Assembly (NCBI RefSeq): GCF_000143145.1
Contig: NC_014313.1
Location: forward strand, 1,798,001 to 1,862,000
Length of the DNA: 64,000 nt
DNA from: Hyphomicrobium denitrificans ATCC 51888
GTDB taxonomy: Bacteria > Pseudomonadota > Alphaproteobacteria > Rhizobiales > Hyphomicrobiaceae
Reading direction: 5' to 3'
Shown here: positions 26,202 through 34,594 of the stretch, piece by piece
How positions within the stretch are numbered: position 1 is the stretch's first letter
How the letters are laid out: each line of letters begins with the position of its first letter
The notes under the pieces: generated by a model
What the model was told of the DNA's origin: nothing
Databases searched by the model: none
Seen by the model: only the letters and a program-made list of their open reading frames with translations
Program-made: the position numbers and the translations under genes

Positions 26202-28895
26202 TCAGGCCGCTTTCGTCGTCGCGGTCTGGCGGTCGTAATTCAGAACCGGCGACAGCCAGCGCTCGGCTTCTTCCACCGTCCAGCCCTTGCGCGCCGCATA
26301 GTCGACGACCTGATCGCGTTCAACCTTGCCAACGCCGAAGTAATGGCTTTCGGGATGCGCGTAGTAGAAGCCGGATACGGCGGCGCCCGGCCACATCGCG
26401 AAACTTTCCGTCAGCTCGATGCCGGCATTGTTCTGCACGTCCATCAGCTTCCAGATCGTGGCCTTTTCCGTATGGTCGGGCTGTGCGGGATAACCGGGCG
26501 CGGGACGAATGCCCTGATACTTTTCAAGGATCAGATCGTCATTCGTCAGCTTCTCGCCCTTGGCGTAGCCCCAAAGCTCGCGGCGCACTTTATGGTGCAT
26601 CGCTTCGGCGAAGGCTTCGGCGAGGCGGTCGCAGAGCGCCTTCGCAATGATGCGGCTGTAGTCGTCGGTTTTCTTGATGTGCTTGGCGATCGCTTCGTCT
26701 TCTCCGATGCCAGCGGTCACGGCGAAGCCACCGATATAATCGGCGACGCCGGTTTCCTTCGGCGCGATGAAATCGGCGAGCGCGGTGTGCGCGCGGTTAC
26801 GCGACGGATCGCGGGCGATCTGCTGGCGCAGCGTGTGCAGCGTCGTCAACTGCGTCGAGCGGGTATCGTCCGTATACACCTCGATATCATCGCCGATGCT
26901 GTTCGCGGGCCAGAAGCCGACGACGGCAGACGCCGTCACCCATTTCTCCTCGACCAGCCGCTTCAACAAAACCTGGGCATCGTCGAAGAGCTTCTTCGCC
27001 TCGGACCCGACCTTGTTATCGGTCAGAATTTGCGGATAGCGGCCCGCAAGCTCCCAGGCCTGGAAGAACGGAGTCCAATCGATGTACGGCACGAGAGAGG
27101 CGAGGTTGTAGTTCTGGAATGCGCGGACGCCGAGAAAGCTCGGCTTCACCGGCTTGAACGCGTTCCAATCGATCTTGAACTTGTTGGCGCGTGCGGCTTC
27201 GATCGTGATGCGCTGTTTGCGCGCTTCGTGTGCAAGGTGATTTTCGCGCACCTTCGCGTATTCGGTTTTGATGTTCTGGACGAACGGCTCTTTTTCGGTT
27301 TCCGAAAGCAGGTTCGAGACGACACCGACGGCGCGGCTGGCGTCGAGCACGTAGACCGCCTGACCCTTCTGATAGTTCGGGCTGACCTTGACGGCGGTGT
27401 GCACCTTGCTTGTCGTTGCGCCGCCGATCAGCAGCGGACACGCGAAGCCTTCGCGTTCCATCTCGGCGGCGACGAAGCACATTTCATCGAGCGACGGCGT
27501 GATGAGGCCTGAGAGGCCAATCATGTCGACCTTCTCTTTTTTTGCGGTCTCGAGAATCTTGGCGGCGGGAACCATCACGCCAAGATCGATCACCTCGTAG
27601 TTGTTGCACTGGAGAACCACGCCGACGATGTTCTTGCCGATATCGTGGACGTCGCCCTTCACCGTCGCCATCAGGATCTTGCCGGCTGATGGCATCTGAT
27701 CAACGCCCGAGGCGATCTTTTCCGCTTCAAGATAAGGCTGCAGATAGGCCACAGCCTGCTTCATCACGCGCGCCGACTTGACGACCTGCGGCAGGAACAT
27801 CTTTCCGGCGCCGAAGAGATCGCCGACGATATTCATGCCCGCCATCAGCGGACCCTCGATCACATGCAGCGGCTTTTCAGCCTTGGCGCGTGCTTCTTCG
27901 GTATCGACCTCGATGAATTCCGTGATGCCGTGGACGAGCGCGTGCGAGAGCCGTTGCTCGACCGTGCCTTCGCGCCAGGTGAGATCCTTCTCCTTGGCTT
28001 TCGCGCCGCCCTCGCCTTTGAACTTCGGCGCGGCGTCGAGAAGGCGATCCGTTGCGTCGGGACGCTTATTGAAGATCACGTCCTCGCAGAGATCGCGCAG
28101 TTCGACCGGGATGTCGTCGTAAACCGTCAGCTGACCGGCGTTGACGATGCCCATGTCCATGCCGGCCTGAATGGCATAGTAGAGAAACACCGAGTGCATC
28201 GCCTGGCGCACTGGCTCGTTGCCGCGAAATGCGAACGACAGGTTCGAGACGCCGCCCGAGATATGCACGAGCGGCATCTTCTCTTTGATCTGGCGCGCCG
28301 CTTCGATGAAGGCGATGCCGTAACCGTTATGCTCCTCGATGCCGGTCGCGACGGCGAAGATATTGGGATCGAAAATGATGTCTTCGGGCGGAAAGCCGAC
28401 TTTCTCCGTCAGCAGCTTGTAGGCGCGCTCACAGATCGAGACCTTGCGTTCGATGGTGTCGGCTTGGCCGACCTCGTCGAAGGCCATGACGACGACGGCC
28501 GCGCCGTAGCGCAGAACCTTGCGCGCCTGTTCGAGGAACGGCCCCTCGCCTTCCTTCATGCTGATCGAGTTGACGATCGCCTTGCCCTGCACGCACTTCA
28601 GGCCCGCCTCGATGACGCTCCATTTCGAGCTGTCGATCATGACCGGCACGCGCGAGATGTCGGGCTCGGACGCGATCATGTTCATGAACGTGGTCATCGC
28701 CTTCTCGGAATCGAGCAGGCCCTCGTCCATGTTGATGTCGATGATCTGCGCGCCCGCCTCGACCTGCTGGCGCGCGACGGTCAGCGCACCCGCATAGTCG
28801 TTCTGCTCGATCAGCTTGCGAAACTTCGCCGACCCTGTGACGTTCGTTCGCTCACCGACGTTGATGAACAATTGCGCGGCATTTCCTGCTGTCAT
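26202..28895 (-). CDS. metH: Methionine synthase, folate/B12/activation part (split MetH)
   Basis: This 897-residue protein carries the C-terminal three modules of cobalamin-dependent methionine synthase. The methyltetrahydrofolate-binding barrel is at about 1-290 ([16 protein letters not shown]). The B12 domain is at about 320-530 with the cobalamin ligand motif DVHDIGKNI. The SAM-binding reactivation domain is at about 560-897 with RPAPGYP. The homocysteine-binding module is absent here and encoded by the upstream gene, 10 bases away. Together the two should transfer a methyl group from methyl-THF to homocysteine. The hairpin after its stop is shared with a convergent transcript. Confidence 0.96.
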   Translation of the reverse strand: MTAGNAAQLFINVGERTNVTGSAKFRKLIEQNDYAGALTVARQQVEAGAQIIDINMDEGLLDSEKAMTTFMNMIASEPDISRVPVMIDSSKWSVIEAGLKCVQGKAIVNSISMKEGEGPFLEQARKVLRYGAAVVVMAFDEVGQADTIERKVSICERAYKLLTEKVGFPPEDIIFDPNIFAVATGIEEHNGYGIAFIEAARQIKEKMPLVHISGGVSNLSFAFRGNEPVRQAMHSVFLYYAIQAGMDMGIVNAGQLTVYDDIPVELRDLCEDVIFNKRPDATDRLLDAAPKFKGEGGAKAKEKDLTWREGTVEQRLSHALVHGITEFIEVDTEEARAKAEKPLHVIEGPLMAGMNIVGDLFGAGKMFLPQVVKSARVMKQAVAYLQPYLEAEKIASGVDQMPSAGKILMATVKGDVHDIGKNIVGVVLQCNNYEVIDLGVMVPAAKILETAKKEKVDMIGLSGLITPSLDEMCFVAAEMEREGFACPLLIGGATTSKVHTAVKVSPNYQKGQAVYVLDASRAVGVVSNLLSETEKEPFVQNIKTEYAKVRENHLAHEARKQRITIEAARANKFKIDWNAFKPVKPSFLGVRAFQNYNLASLVPYIDWTPFFQAWELAGRYPQILTDNKVGSEAKKLFDDAQVLLKRLVEEKWVTASAVVGFWPANSIGDDIEVYTDDTRSTQLTTLHTLRQQIARDPSRNRAHTALADFIAPKETGVADYIGGFAVTAGIGEDEAIAKHIKKTDDYSRIIAKALCDRLAEAFAEAMHHKVRRELWGYAKGEKLTNDDLILEKYQGIRPAPGYPAQPDHTEKATIWKLMDVQNNAGIELTESFAMWPGAAVSGFYYAHPESHYFGVGKVERDQVVDYAARKGWTVEEAERWLSPVLNYDRQTATTKAA

Positions 28896-28905
28896 TTTTC
28901 TGATT

Positions 28906-29967
28906 TCACCCGTGGACGAAAGGTTCGAGGCCGGAGAGGCGCAGGCGCGGTTCCAGTTTCGTCGGCGTCCGCGGCTTGTAGTTCTTTGCGTGGTTGGCGA
29001 TGTGCGAGATGTGATCGGGCGTCGAGCCGCAGCAACCGCCGATGACGTTGATCAGTCCGTCGGCAAGCCAGGGTTCGACCTTGCACGCCATTTCATCCGG
29101 CGTTTCGTCGTATTCACCCATCGCGTTCGGCAATCCGGCGTTCGGATAGGCCGAGATGCGGACATCGGCGACGTGGCAAAGCTCGGCGATGTAGGGGCGC
29201 ATCAGCTCGGCGCCGAGCGCGCAATTCAAGCCGATTGAAAACGGCTTCAGGTGCCGCATCGAATACCAGAAGGCTTCCGCAGTCTGGCCCGACAGCGTGC
29301 GCCCTGAGCGATCGGTGATCGTGCCCGAAATCATGATCGGCAGCTCGAGATCTTTTTCCTCGAACACCTCGAGCGTCGCAAAGCCCGCCGCCTTGGCGTT
29401 CAAGGTGTCGAAGATCGTTTCGATCAGAATGATGTCGGCGCCGCCGTCGATCAATCCGCGCACCTGCTCTTTGTACGCGTCGCGCAGTTCGTCGAAATTG
29501 ACGTTGCGAAAACCAGGATCGTTGACTTGCGGGGAAATCGACGCCGTACGATTGGTCGGGCCGACGGCTCCGGCAACGAAACGTGGTTTCTCCGGCGTTC
29601 TGGCGGTCGCGGCGTCGGCGGCGCTGCGTGCGAGCTTCGCGGCCGCGACGTTGATCTCGTAGCCGAGCTCGTCCATGTGATAGTCGGCGAGCGAGATGCG
29701 CTGCGCGTTGAACGTGTTCGTCTCGATGATGTCCGCGCCGGCGTCGAGATATTCGGCGTGAATGCCTTCGATGACCTTCGGCTGCGTCAGGACGAGCAGA
29801 TCGTTGTTGCCTTTGACGTCCTTGGAATGATCGGCGAAGCGCTCGCCGCGATAGTGTTCTTCGCCGAGCTTGTGGCGTTGAATCATTGTGCCCATCGCGC
29901 CGTCGATGATCAGGATGCGTTCGCTCGCGGCCTTTTCCAGCGCTGCCCAACTCGGCTTACGTCTCAT
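28906..29967 (-). CDS. Homocysteine S-methyltransferase module of split methionine synthase
   Basis: A 353-residue protein equal to the N-terminal homocysteine-binding barrel of Met[14 protein letters not shown] opens the barrel, and the zinc ligands are Cys in GLNCALGAE and the pair in [11 protein letters not shown]. The start at 29967 is preferred because GAGG lies 7 bases upstream; a frame to 30018 would overlap metF. It lies between metF and the rest of MetH and must work with the latter because it has no B12 domain. In most bacteria these modules are fused in one chain of about 1200 residues, so this is a gene split rather than a frameshift: each part has its own start and stop. Confidence 0.93.
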   Translation of the reverse strand: MRRKPSWAALEKAASERILIIDGAMGTMIQRHKLGEEHYRGERFADHSKDVKGNNDLLVLTQPKVIEGIHAEYLDAGADIIETNTFNAQRISLADYHMDELGYEINVAAAKLARSAADAATARTPEKPRFVAGAVGPTNRTASISPQVNDPGFRNVNFDELRDAYKEQVRGLIDGGADIILIETIFDTLNAKAAGFATLEVFEEKDLELPIMISGTITDRSGRTLSGQTAEAFWYSMRHLKPFSIGLNCALGAELMRPYIAELCHVADVRISAYPNAGLPNAMGEYDETPDEMACKVEPWLADGLINVIGGCCGSTPDHISHIANHAKNYKPRTPTKLEPRLRLSGLEPFVHG

Positions 29968-29995
29968 CTTATGCCTCGCATTCAGTGTGTTCGGG

Positions 29996-30913
29996 TCACG
30001 CCGCGTTGGCGCTGGCATCCGTTCTCGCAGACCTCAAGCCCAACAGGTGGCAGATGGCGTAAACGAGGTCGGCGCGGTTCAATGTGTAGAAGTGGAATTT
30101 CTTGATGCCTTCGTCGACGAGGTCCATCACCTGCTCGGTCGCCGCCGCTGCCGCCACCAGGTGCGTCGTCGCCGGGTCGTCTTCCAGGCCTTCGAAACGG
30201 CGCGCCAGCCATGACGGCACTGTCGCACCGGCGCGCTTCGCAAATCCCGACACCTGCTTGAAATTGTGGATCGGCACGATGCCCGGCGAGATCGGCACCC
30301 AGATTCCGGCGGCACGCGCGCGTTCGAGATAGCGCAGGAAGTGCGCGTTATCGAAACCGAACTGCGTGATGATGCGATCGGCGCCGGCGTCAACCTTGGC
30401 TTTCAGATTTTCGATATCGGCTTCGACCGACGGACTTTCCGGATGCGTCTCCGGATAACCCGCAACCGAAATCTCGAAGTTCGCGATCTTCTTCAGTCCG
30501 GCGACGAGATCGGCGGCATTGGTATATCCGCCCGGATGCGGCTCGTACTTCGTGCCTGCGCCCTGAGCCGGATCGCCGCGCAACGCCACGATATGGCGAA
30601 CGCCCGCGTCCCAGTATGCTCTGGCGACAGCGTCGACCTCTTCCTTCGATGCATCGACGCACGTCAGATGCGCGGCGGGCTTCAGATCGGTTTCACGCAG
30701 AAGACGCGTGACGGTCGCGTGCGTGCGTTCGCGCGTCGAGCCACCTGCTCCATACGTAACGGACACGAACTCGGGGCGCAGCGGCGCAAGACGCGAGATC
30801 GACGACCAAAGCGTCTCCTCCATCTTCTCGGTCTTCGGAGGAAAGAATTCGAAGCTGACGACGATGTCGCCGGAGCCGAGAAGCTTGCTTTTGCGTTCGT
30901 TGCCCTGAGCCAT
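29996..30913 (-). CDS. metF: Methylenetetrahydrofolate reductase
   Basis: MetF reduces methylene-THF to methyl-THF with FAD, supplying the methyl donor for the methionine synthase encoded next. The 305-residue barrel has the early [16 protein letters not shown] (catalytic Glu), [30 protein letters not shown] and [11 protein letters not shown] motifs. The ATG at 30913 overlaps the stop of the regulator gene in TGATG, with GAGGAGG 7 bases upstream, so translation is coupled. A GTG one codon earlier is less well spaced. Confidence 0.96.
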   Translation of the reverse strand: MAQGNERKSKLLGSGDIVVSFEFFPPKTEKMEETLWSSISRLAPLRPEFVSVTYGAGGSTRERTHATVTRLLRETDLKPAAHLTCVDASKEEVDAVARAYWDAGVRHIVALRGDPAQGAGTKYEPHPGGYTNAADLVAGLKKIANFEISVAGYPETHPESPSVEADIENLKAKVDAGADRIITQFGFDNAHFLRYLERARAAGIWVPISPGIVPIHNFKQVSGFAKRAGATVPSWLARRFEGLEDDPATTHLVAAAAATEQVMDLVDEGIKKFHFYTLNRADLVYAICHLLGLRSARTDASANAA

Positions 30914-31941
30914 CACCGAGCCTCCTCAAGAGTGCCGGTGGCCGCGGCATCTCTGTTCGTATTGCCTTTGAAGTCCCTCGGCCGCTCCGCAAGCCAAAGC
31001 GTAACCGTCAAGATTTTCTCGCTGCCTCCCGGCTTGCGGGTCAGATCACGCACCATGCGCGGAACGAGACCGGCATCCTTCAGCCAGTCGCTGATCTGGT
31101 CGTGCGAAAAGCCAAGACGCTCGTGCGCTTCTTCTGTGCGCAGGAATTCCAATTCGTGCGGCGCGAAATCGACGATCAGCAGCTTGCCACCGGGCGCCAG
31201 AACGCGCGCCGCCTCGCGGATCGCGAGCGATGGATCGGACAAAAAGTGCAGGATCTGATGCATCACGATGGCGTCGGCCTGGCGGTCGGCGATCGACAGC
31301 GCATAAATGTCGCCGTGCCGGACTTGCGCGCGCGTGCAGCCGTCCGTGTTCAGCTTGGCGCGCGCGTACGCCAGCATCGCCTGATTGACGTCGATGCCGA
31401 GCCCACGCTCGAAGCGATCGGAAAATAGTTCAAGCGCGCGGCCGGTGCCCGTTCCGAGATCGAGCAGGAAGCGAAACGGTCCGCTGCCCATCGCTTCGCG
31501 CATCGCGGCTTCGACTTCCCGTTCCGCGACGTGCAGCGTGCGGATGCGGTCCCAATCGGCGGCGTGCTTTTCGAAGAAGGCTTGAGCGGACGCCTCGCGC
31601 TCCCGCTTTAAAGCATCGGCCCGTTCGCGATCGAGGCGAACCGCCGCCTCGGACGGGTCGACGTCGGCCACGAGGCGCAATGCCAAACGGCCACCCGGCT
31701 GGCGGTCCGAGATGTGGAAATAGACCCAGCTGCCCTCGCGGAAGCGTTCGATCAGGCCGGCTTCGAACAGCAGCTTCAGGTGGCGGCTGATGCGCGGCTG
31801 GCTTTGCCCGAGGACCAGGGTCAGATCCTTGACGTTCAGCTCCCCGCCCGCGAGCAGCAGAAGAATGCGCAGGCGCGTCGGCTCGGCCGCTGCTTTCAGC
31901 GCCGTCACGAGATCCGATGTTTTGAGTTCCGCCGTCGACAT
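30913..31941 (-). CDS. ArsR-type regulator fused to SAM methyltransferase domain
   Basis: A 342-residue fusion: a winged-helix ArsR domain (about 1-85, with AAEPTRLRILLLLAGGELNVKDL and QSQPRISRHLKLLFEAGLIERFREGSWVYF) and a class I methyltransferase domain from about 135 (FLLDLGTGTGRALELF as SAM-binding motif I). It heads the metF-metH operon and should sense SAM or SAH to control the methyl cycle, comparable to SahR-type ArsR regulators (inference from context). The start MSTAELKTSD is preferred over an ATG at 31953 because the promoter's -10 lies over the latter; the mRNA would then be nearly leaderless. Confidence 0.9.
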   Translation of the reverse strand: MSTAELKTSDLVTALKAAAEPTRLRILLLLAGGELNVKDLTLVLGQSQPRISRHLKLLFEAGLIERFREGSWVYFHISDRQPGGRLALRLVADVDPSEAAVRLDRERADALKREREASAQAFFEKHAADWDRIRTLHVAEREVEAAMREAMGSGPFRFLLDLGTGTGRALELFSDRFERGLGIDVNQAMLAYARAKLNTDGCTRAQVRHGDIYALSIADRQADAIVMHQILHFLSDPSLAIREAARVLAPGGKLLIVDFAPHELEFLRTEEAHERLGFSHDQISDWLKDAGLVPRMVRDLTRKPGGSEKILTVTLWLAERPRDFKGNTNRDAAATGTLEEAR

Positions 31942-31947
31942 GGCGGG

Positions 31948-31976
31948 AAACATATAAACATATGTTTATGTGTCAA
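31948..31976 (-). promoter_or_regulatory. Promoter with embedded palindromic operator for the methionine operon
   Basis: On the minus strand TTGACA (31976-31971) is followed by 16 bases and TATGTT (31954-31949). The perfect palindrome ATAAACATATGTTTAT (31954-31969) fills the spacer and extends to 22 bp with one mismatched pair. It has the form of an ArsR-family operator, so the first gene of the operon probably represses its own promoter. The expected transcription start falls at about 31942, next to the ATG at 31941. Confidence 0.7.
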
Positions 31977-32011
31977 GCTCTCTTTGGGCCTATCAAAACC
32001 TCGGACAGTCC

Positions 32012-32026
32012 TTAACCACGTTTTAG
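32012..32026 (+). promoter_or_regulatory. CtrA-like site upstream of hypothetical membrane gene
   Basis: TTAA-N7-TTAG, with the favoured TTAACC half, lies 57 bases before the ATG at 32083. It differs from the CtrA consensus by one base. Motif evidence only. Confidence 0.35.
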
Positions 32027-32082
32027 CAAGCGTCCGCATACCGTTCTCCAAGCGCCTGGGCGGCGTGGAAGCGGTGATGTAG

Positions 32083-32718
32083 ATGCAGCAACAATCTCCT
32101 GAGTTCGTGGTGATTTCCGGCGCAATGTACCAGCTGCCGATCACTCTGCGACGCAGCGAGCCCAAGATCGCGAAGCTACCCGGCTTGCTTCTGATGGCAA
32201 CGCTTGCAGCGCTGATCGTCGTCCCGCAAATCGGTCTGGCGGTGTACGCCGTAGCGTCGCCGGAGCTCCGCGCCGTGCTCGTGGCCAATCCGATCGCGGC
32301 CGTCGAGCTTGCGATCGCTCTCGTATTCTGGGCGGCCCTCGTCTGCTGGCCGCTGCGCAACATCGTCATCGCCATGGCGTCCGACCGCATCATCGATATT
32401 CGCAATGGCGACGTCATGGTCGTCGACAGAACGCCGTTCTCGACGCAGGGCTGGCGGATGCCGCTTTCGACCTATGCGGGCGTTTCGGTGAAAATCCGGA
32501 CATCGCTTTCCAGCGTCGTGCGCGACGTCGTTCTGGTCCATCCCGAGGCAAGCCGCAGCGTCACGCTGGCGACGGCGGAACAAGTCGGACAGGGCGAAAT
32601 TCTCGAGCTTTGCCGCATCCTTGGGCTGCCTTTGCTACGACCGGATGCGGTGACGGGGGCGAACGGGCCATCGGGCGGCCACAAATTCGACGCTGATCTT
32701 GCACCGGCCGGAGCGTAA
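32083..32718 (+). CDS. Hypothetical membrane protein with C-terminal cytosolic domain
   Basis: A 211-residue protein with two membrane helices at about 33-55 (LPGLLLMATLAALIVVPQIG) and 70-92 (AAVELAIALVFWAALVCWPL). A soluble part of about 110 residues follows, with strand-like segments such as DRIIDIRNGDVMVVDRTPF and VSVKIRTSLSSVVRDVVLVH. This layout resembles small PH-like membrane proteins, where the soluble part would be a beta-rich sandwich, but no family motif is secure. It is divergent from the methionine-operon regulator and has a CtrA-like site in its promoter region. Confidence 0.7.
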   Translation: MQQQSPEFVVISGAMYQLPITLRRSEPKIAKLPGLLLMATLAALIVVPQIGLAVYAVASPELRAVLVANPIAAVELAIALVFWAALVCWPLRNIVIAMASDRIIDIRNGDVMVVDRTPFSTQGWRMPLSTYAGVSVKIRTSLSSVVRDVVLVHPEASRSVTLATAEQVGQGEILELCRILGLPLLRPDAVTGANGPSGGHKFDADLAPAGA

Positions 32719-32842
32719 TCGGGCATCGTTTTGACGAGATTGTTGCTTCTCTACCGCGGTAGGTCTGGTTTGTGCGAGCAGACAGATGGCGGCACATCCC
32801 TTTCGGGCTGACTTGAGAAGAGAGAACTGGTAAGGGGCGACT

Positions 32843-33445
32843 ATGCGAGGGTTAGACACGCAGATGACAATTTGGACGCGGACGCGCTCCGCCTGCTGGC
32901 TAATTGCCATAATGGTCTGCGTCGCGGCGCTGACGACAACGAATGCACGCGCGGAATCGCCCGCAGCCTATATGCAGGGCGTTCAAAACGAACTGCTGGC
33001 CGCGCAACGCACCGGCGGTGTCGTCGCCTTCAGCGACGTTCTGCGCAAGCACATGGACGTCCCCAACATCGGTTTGACGGCGCTTGGACCGCATGCGCGC
33101 ACGCTGCCGAAGGCCGAGCGTCCGAGCTATTACAACGGCATGATCAACTTCATCGCCAAATACGCGGCGAAAACGGCTCCGGAATATCCGGTGGCGAGCG
33201 CTGTCGTCGTCGGCCAGGGTCCTGGCGATGCTGGCGGCACGAATGTCGACGCGCGCATCACACTGCGTTCCGGTGCGACGTACGACATCCGCTGGCTCGT
33301 GATGAAGTCGGGCTCCGGGTACAAGGTGCGCGACGCGCAGGTCGTCGGCTTCTGGATGACGTCGTTCCTCGACGATCTTTTCCAGAACTACATCACCGAG
33401 AACGGCAATAATCCCCGCGCGCTGGTGCTGGCTCTCAGCCGCTGA
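32843..33445 (+). CDS. MlaC/Ttg2D-type periplasmic lipid-transfer protein
   Basis: A 200-residue precursor with an N-terminal hydrophobic signal (ACWLIAIMVCVAALTTTNARA) and the Tol_Tol_Ttg2 (MlaC) domain. It shows FSDVLRKHMDVPNIGLTALGPHARTL, YYNGMINFIAKYA, DARITLRSGATYDIRWLVMKSGSGYKVRDAQVVGFWMTSFLDDLFQNYI. MlaC proteins carry phospholipids between outer and inner membranes and normally work with MlaFEDB; those genes are not in this window, so it may serve another Mce-type system. A strong terminator follows, so it ends its transcript. Two possible starts (MRGL and MTIW) differ by 7 residues. Confidence 0.87.
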   Translation: MRGLDTQMTIWTRTRSACWLIAIMVCVAALTTTNARAESPAAYMQGVQNELLAAQRTGGVVAFSDVLRKHMDVPNIGLTALGPHARTLPKAERPSYYNGMINFIAKYAAKTAPEYPVASAVVVGQGPGDAGGTNVDARITLRSGATYDIRWLVMKSGSGYKVRDAQVVGFWMTSFLDDLFQNYITENGNNPRALVLALSR

Positions 33446-33466
33446 GCGCGATGAAATCACAGAATC

Positions 33467-33508
33467 GCACAACCGGCGGGCAGACGATTCCCGCCGGTTG
33501 TGCTTTTT
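33467..33508 (+). terminator. Rho-independent terminator after the MlaC-like gene
   Basis: GCACAACCGGCGGG and CCCGCCGGTTGTGC form a perfect 14-bp stem around a 9-base loop and are followed by five T. Confidence 0.9.
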
Positions 33509-33781
33509 GTGCACGCATCGAGGATATTTTTCACCGTGCCCGATGTGCCTCTTAATCTCGCTCGCATTGGCTCTTATGTGGATCGGATGCGCGCAGCGTG
33601 TCGATGGCGGCACGCATGTCCGCGCCTACGTTCCCATTCGCGGTAATCTCATTGACACCGCTGTTCGCCTGCGGGCGCTAGCGATGCTATCGACGTGTGA
33701 TGCCCGGCACGTGGGATGCCGGTCAGGTTGAAGCTGGCTTGCAACATGAAGCAAGGCCGCGAAGCAGGTAAGGAGGCCGTC
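33509..33781. other. Leader region of the PRC-barrel gene
   Basis: These 273 bases lie between the terminator and the TTG start of the PRC-barrel gene. An in-frame extension and a 77-codon frame cross it, but neither has a suitable ribosome site. The only strong signal is AAGGAGG at its end. Confidence 0.4.
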
Positions 33782-34432
33782 TTGTTCTCGGCGAAAACGT
33801 ATTCTCTGGCGAGCGCTTCATTTGCTGCCGCCATGCTGGTGCTCGGAACTTCTCCAGGATATTCCGCGACGAACGACAGGATCGTTCTCGCGCAGCAGGC
33901 CGAGCCGGCTGACGCTGCACAGGCGGAACAGACCCTCTCCGCAAACGAGGAAACCGCGCAGGCCCCTGAGGCCGACGCGCCTGCGGACGGCCAGAGCGCG
34001 CCGGCACCGGAAGGCGGCGATACCGCAGCTCCAGCGCCGGAGCCCGAGGCTCCCGCTGCTCCCGCCGACGCCACCGAGGCCCCTGCTCCCGAAGGCGCTG
34101 CTCAGGAACCGGCCCCGGAAGCTCCGGCAGCCGAAGCCGCTCCGGACGCCGCGGGTGCTGCGAGTTCGACCATCGAAGCCAGCCAGCTCAAAATCGGCCA
34201 GGCCGTTCTCGGCTCGGACGGCGCGAAGATCGGCGAGATCAACGGCGTGAAGTCGGATACCTCCGGCAAGGTGCAGGAGATCCTGGTCACGGCCGGAACG
34301 CCCGCCGGCATGAACGCGCAGGTCTATGCCATTGGCGGCGACAAGATCACCGAGGTTTCCGACGGCGTGAAGCTGTCGATCAGTTCGGAGGAAGCCAAGC
34401 AGTTGCCGATCGTCGACAAAAGCAACGGCTAA
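33782..34432 (+). CDS. Exported PRC-barrel domain protein with Ala/Pro/Glu-rich linker
   Basis: A 216-residue precursor starting at TTG, preceded by AAGGAGG at 5 bases; the start gives a proper signal peptide (FSAKTYSLASASFAAAMLVLGTSPGYSA). Residues 45-125 are a low-complexity linker of Ala, Pro, Glu and Asp. The last 80 residues form a PRC-barrel (SQLKIGQAVLGSDGAKIGEINGV ... VQEILVTAG). PRC-barrels occur in the photosynthetic reaction centre H subunit and RimM, and as stand-alone periplasmic proteins in this order, where their role is unknown. A strong terminator follows. Confidence 0.85.
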   Translation: MFSAKTYSLASASFAAAMLVLGTSPGYSATNDRIVLAQQAEPADAAQAEQTLSANEETAQAPEADAPADGQSAPAPEGGDTAAPAPEPEAPAAPADATEAPAPEGAAQEPAPEAPAAEAAPDAAGAASSTIEASQLKIGQAVLGSDGAKIGEINGVKSDTSGKVQEILVTAGTPAGMNAQVYAIGGDKITEVSDGVKLSISSEEAKQLPIVDKSNG

Positions 34433-34455
34433 GCTCCCTACACTGCCTGTTTTTT

Positions 34456-34487
34456 AAGCCGCGCTTTCTCGAAAGCGCGGCTTTTTT
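34456..34487 (+). terminator. Rho-independent terminator after the PRC-barrel gene
   Basis: AAGCCGCGCTTT and AAAGCGCGGCTT pair as a 12-bp stem around CTCG, followed by a run of six T. Confidence 0.92.
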
Positions 34488-34594
34488 CATGGCGGTTTAT
34501 CCAAACTGCCGATCCCCACTTGGCTAATGCCGGTTGAGTCCATTACCCAAGTTCCCGCACGCGATGAAACTCCGCGCAGCCGGGAGAGAAATTC

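Noticed and set aside
31942..32080. SAM riboswitch before the metF-metH operon
   Set aside because: The first gene appears to be leaderless and the upstream bases show only the promoter, operator palindrome and a CtrA-like site; no riboswitch fold was recognised.
33498..33731. 77-codon plus-strand frame with a hydrophobic segment
   Set aside because: It begins inside a terminator, has no ribosome site and overlaps the leader of the PRC-barrel gene.
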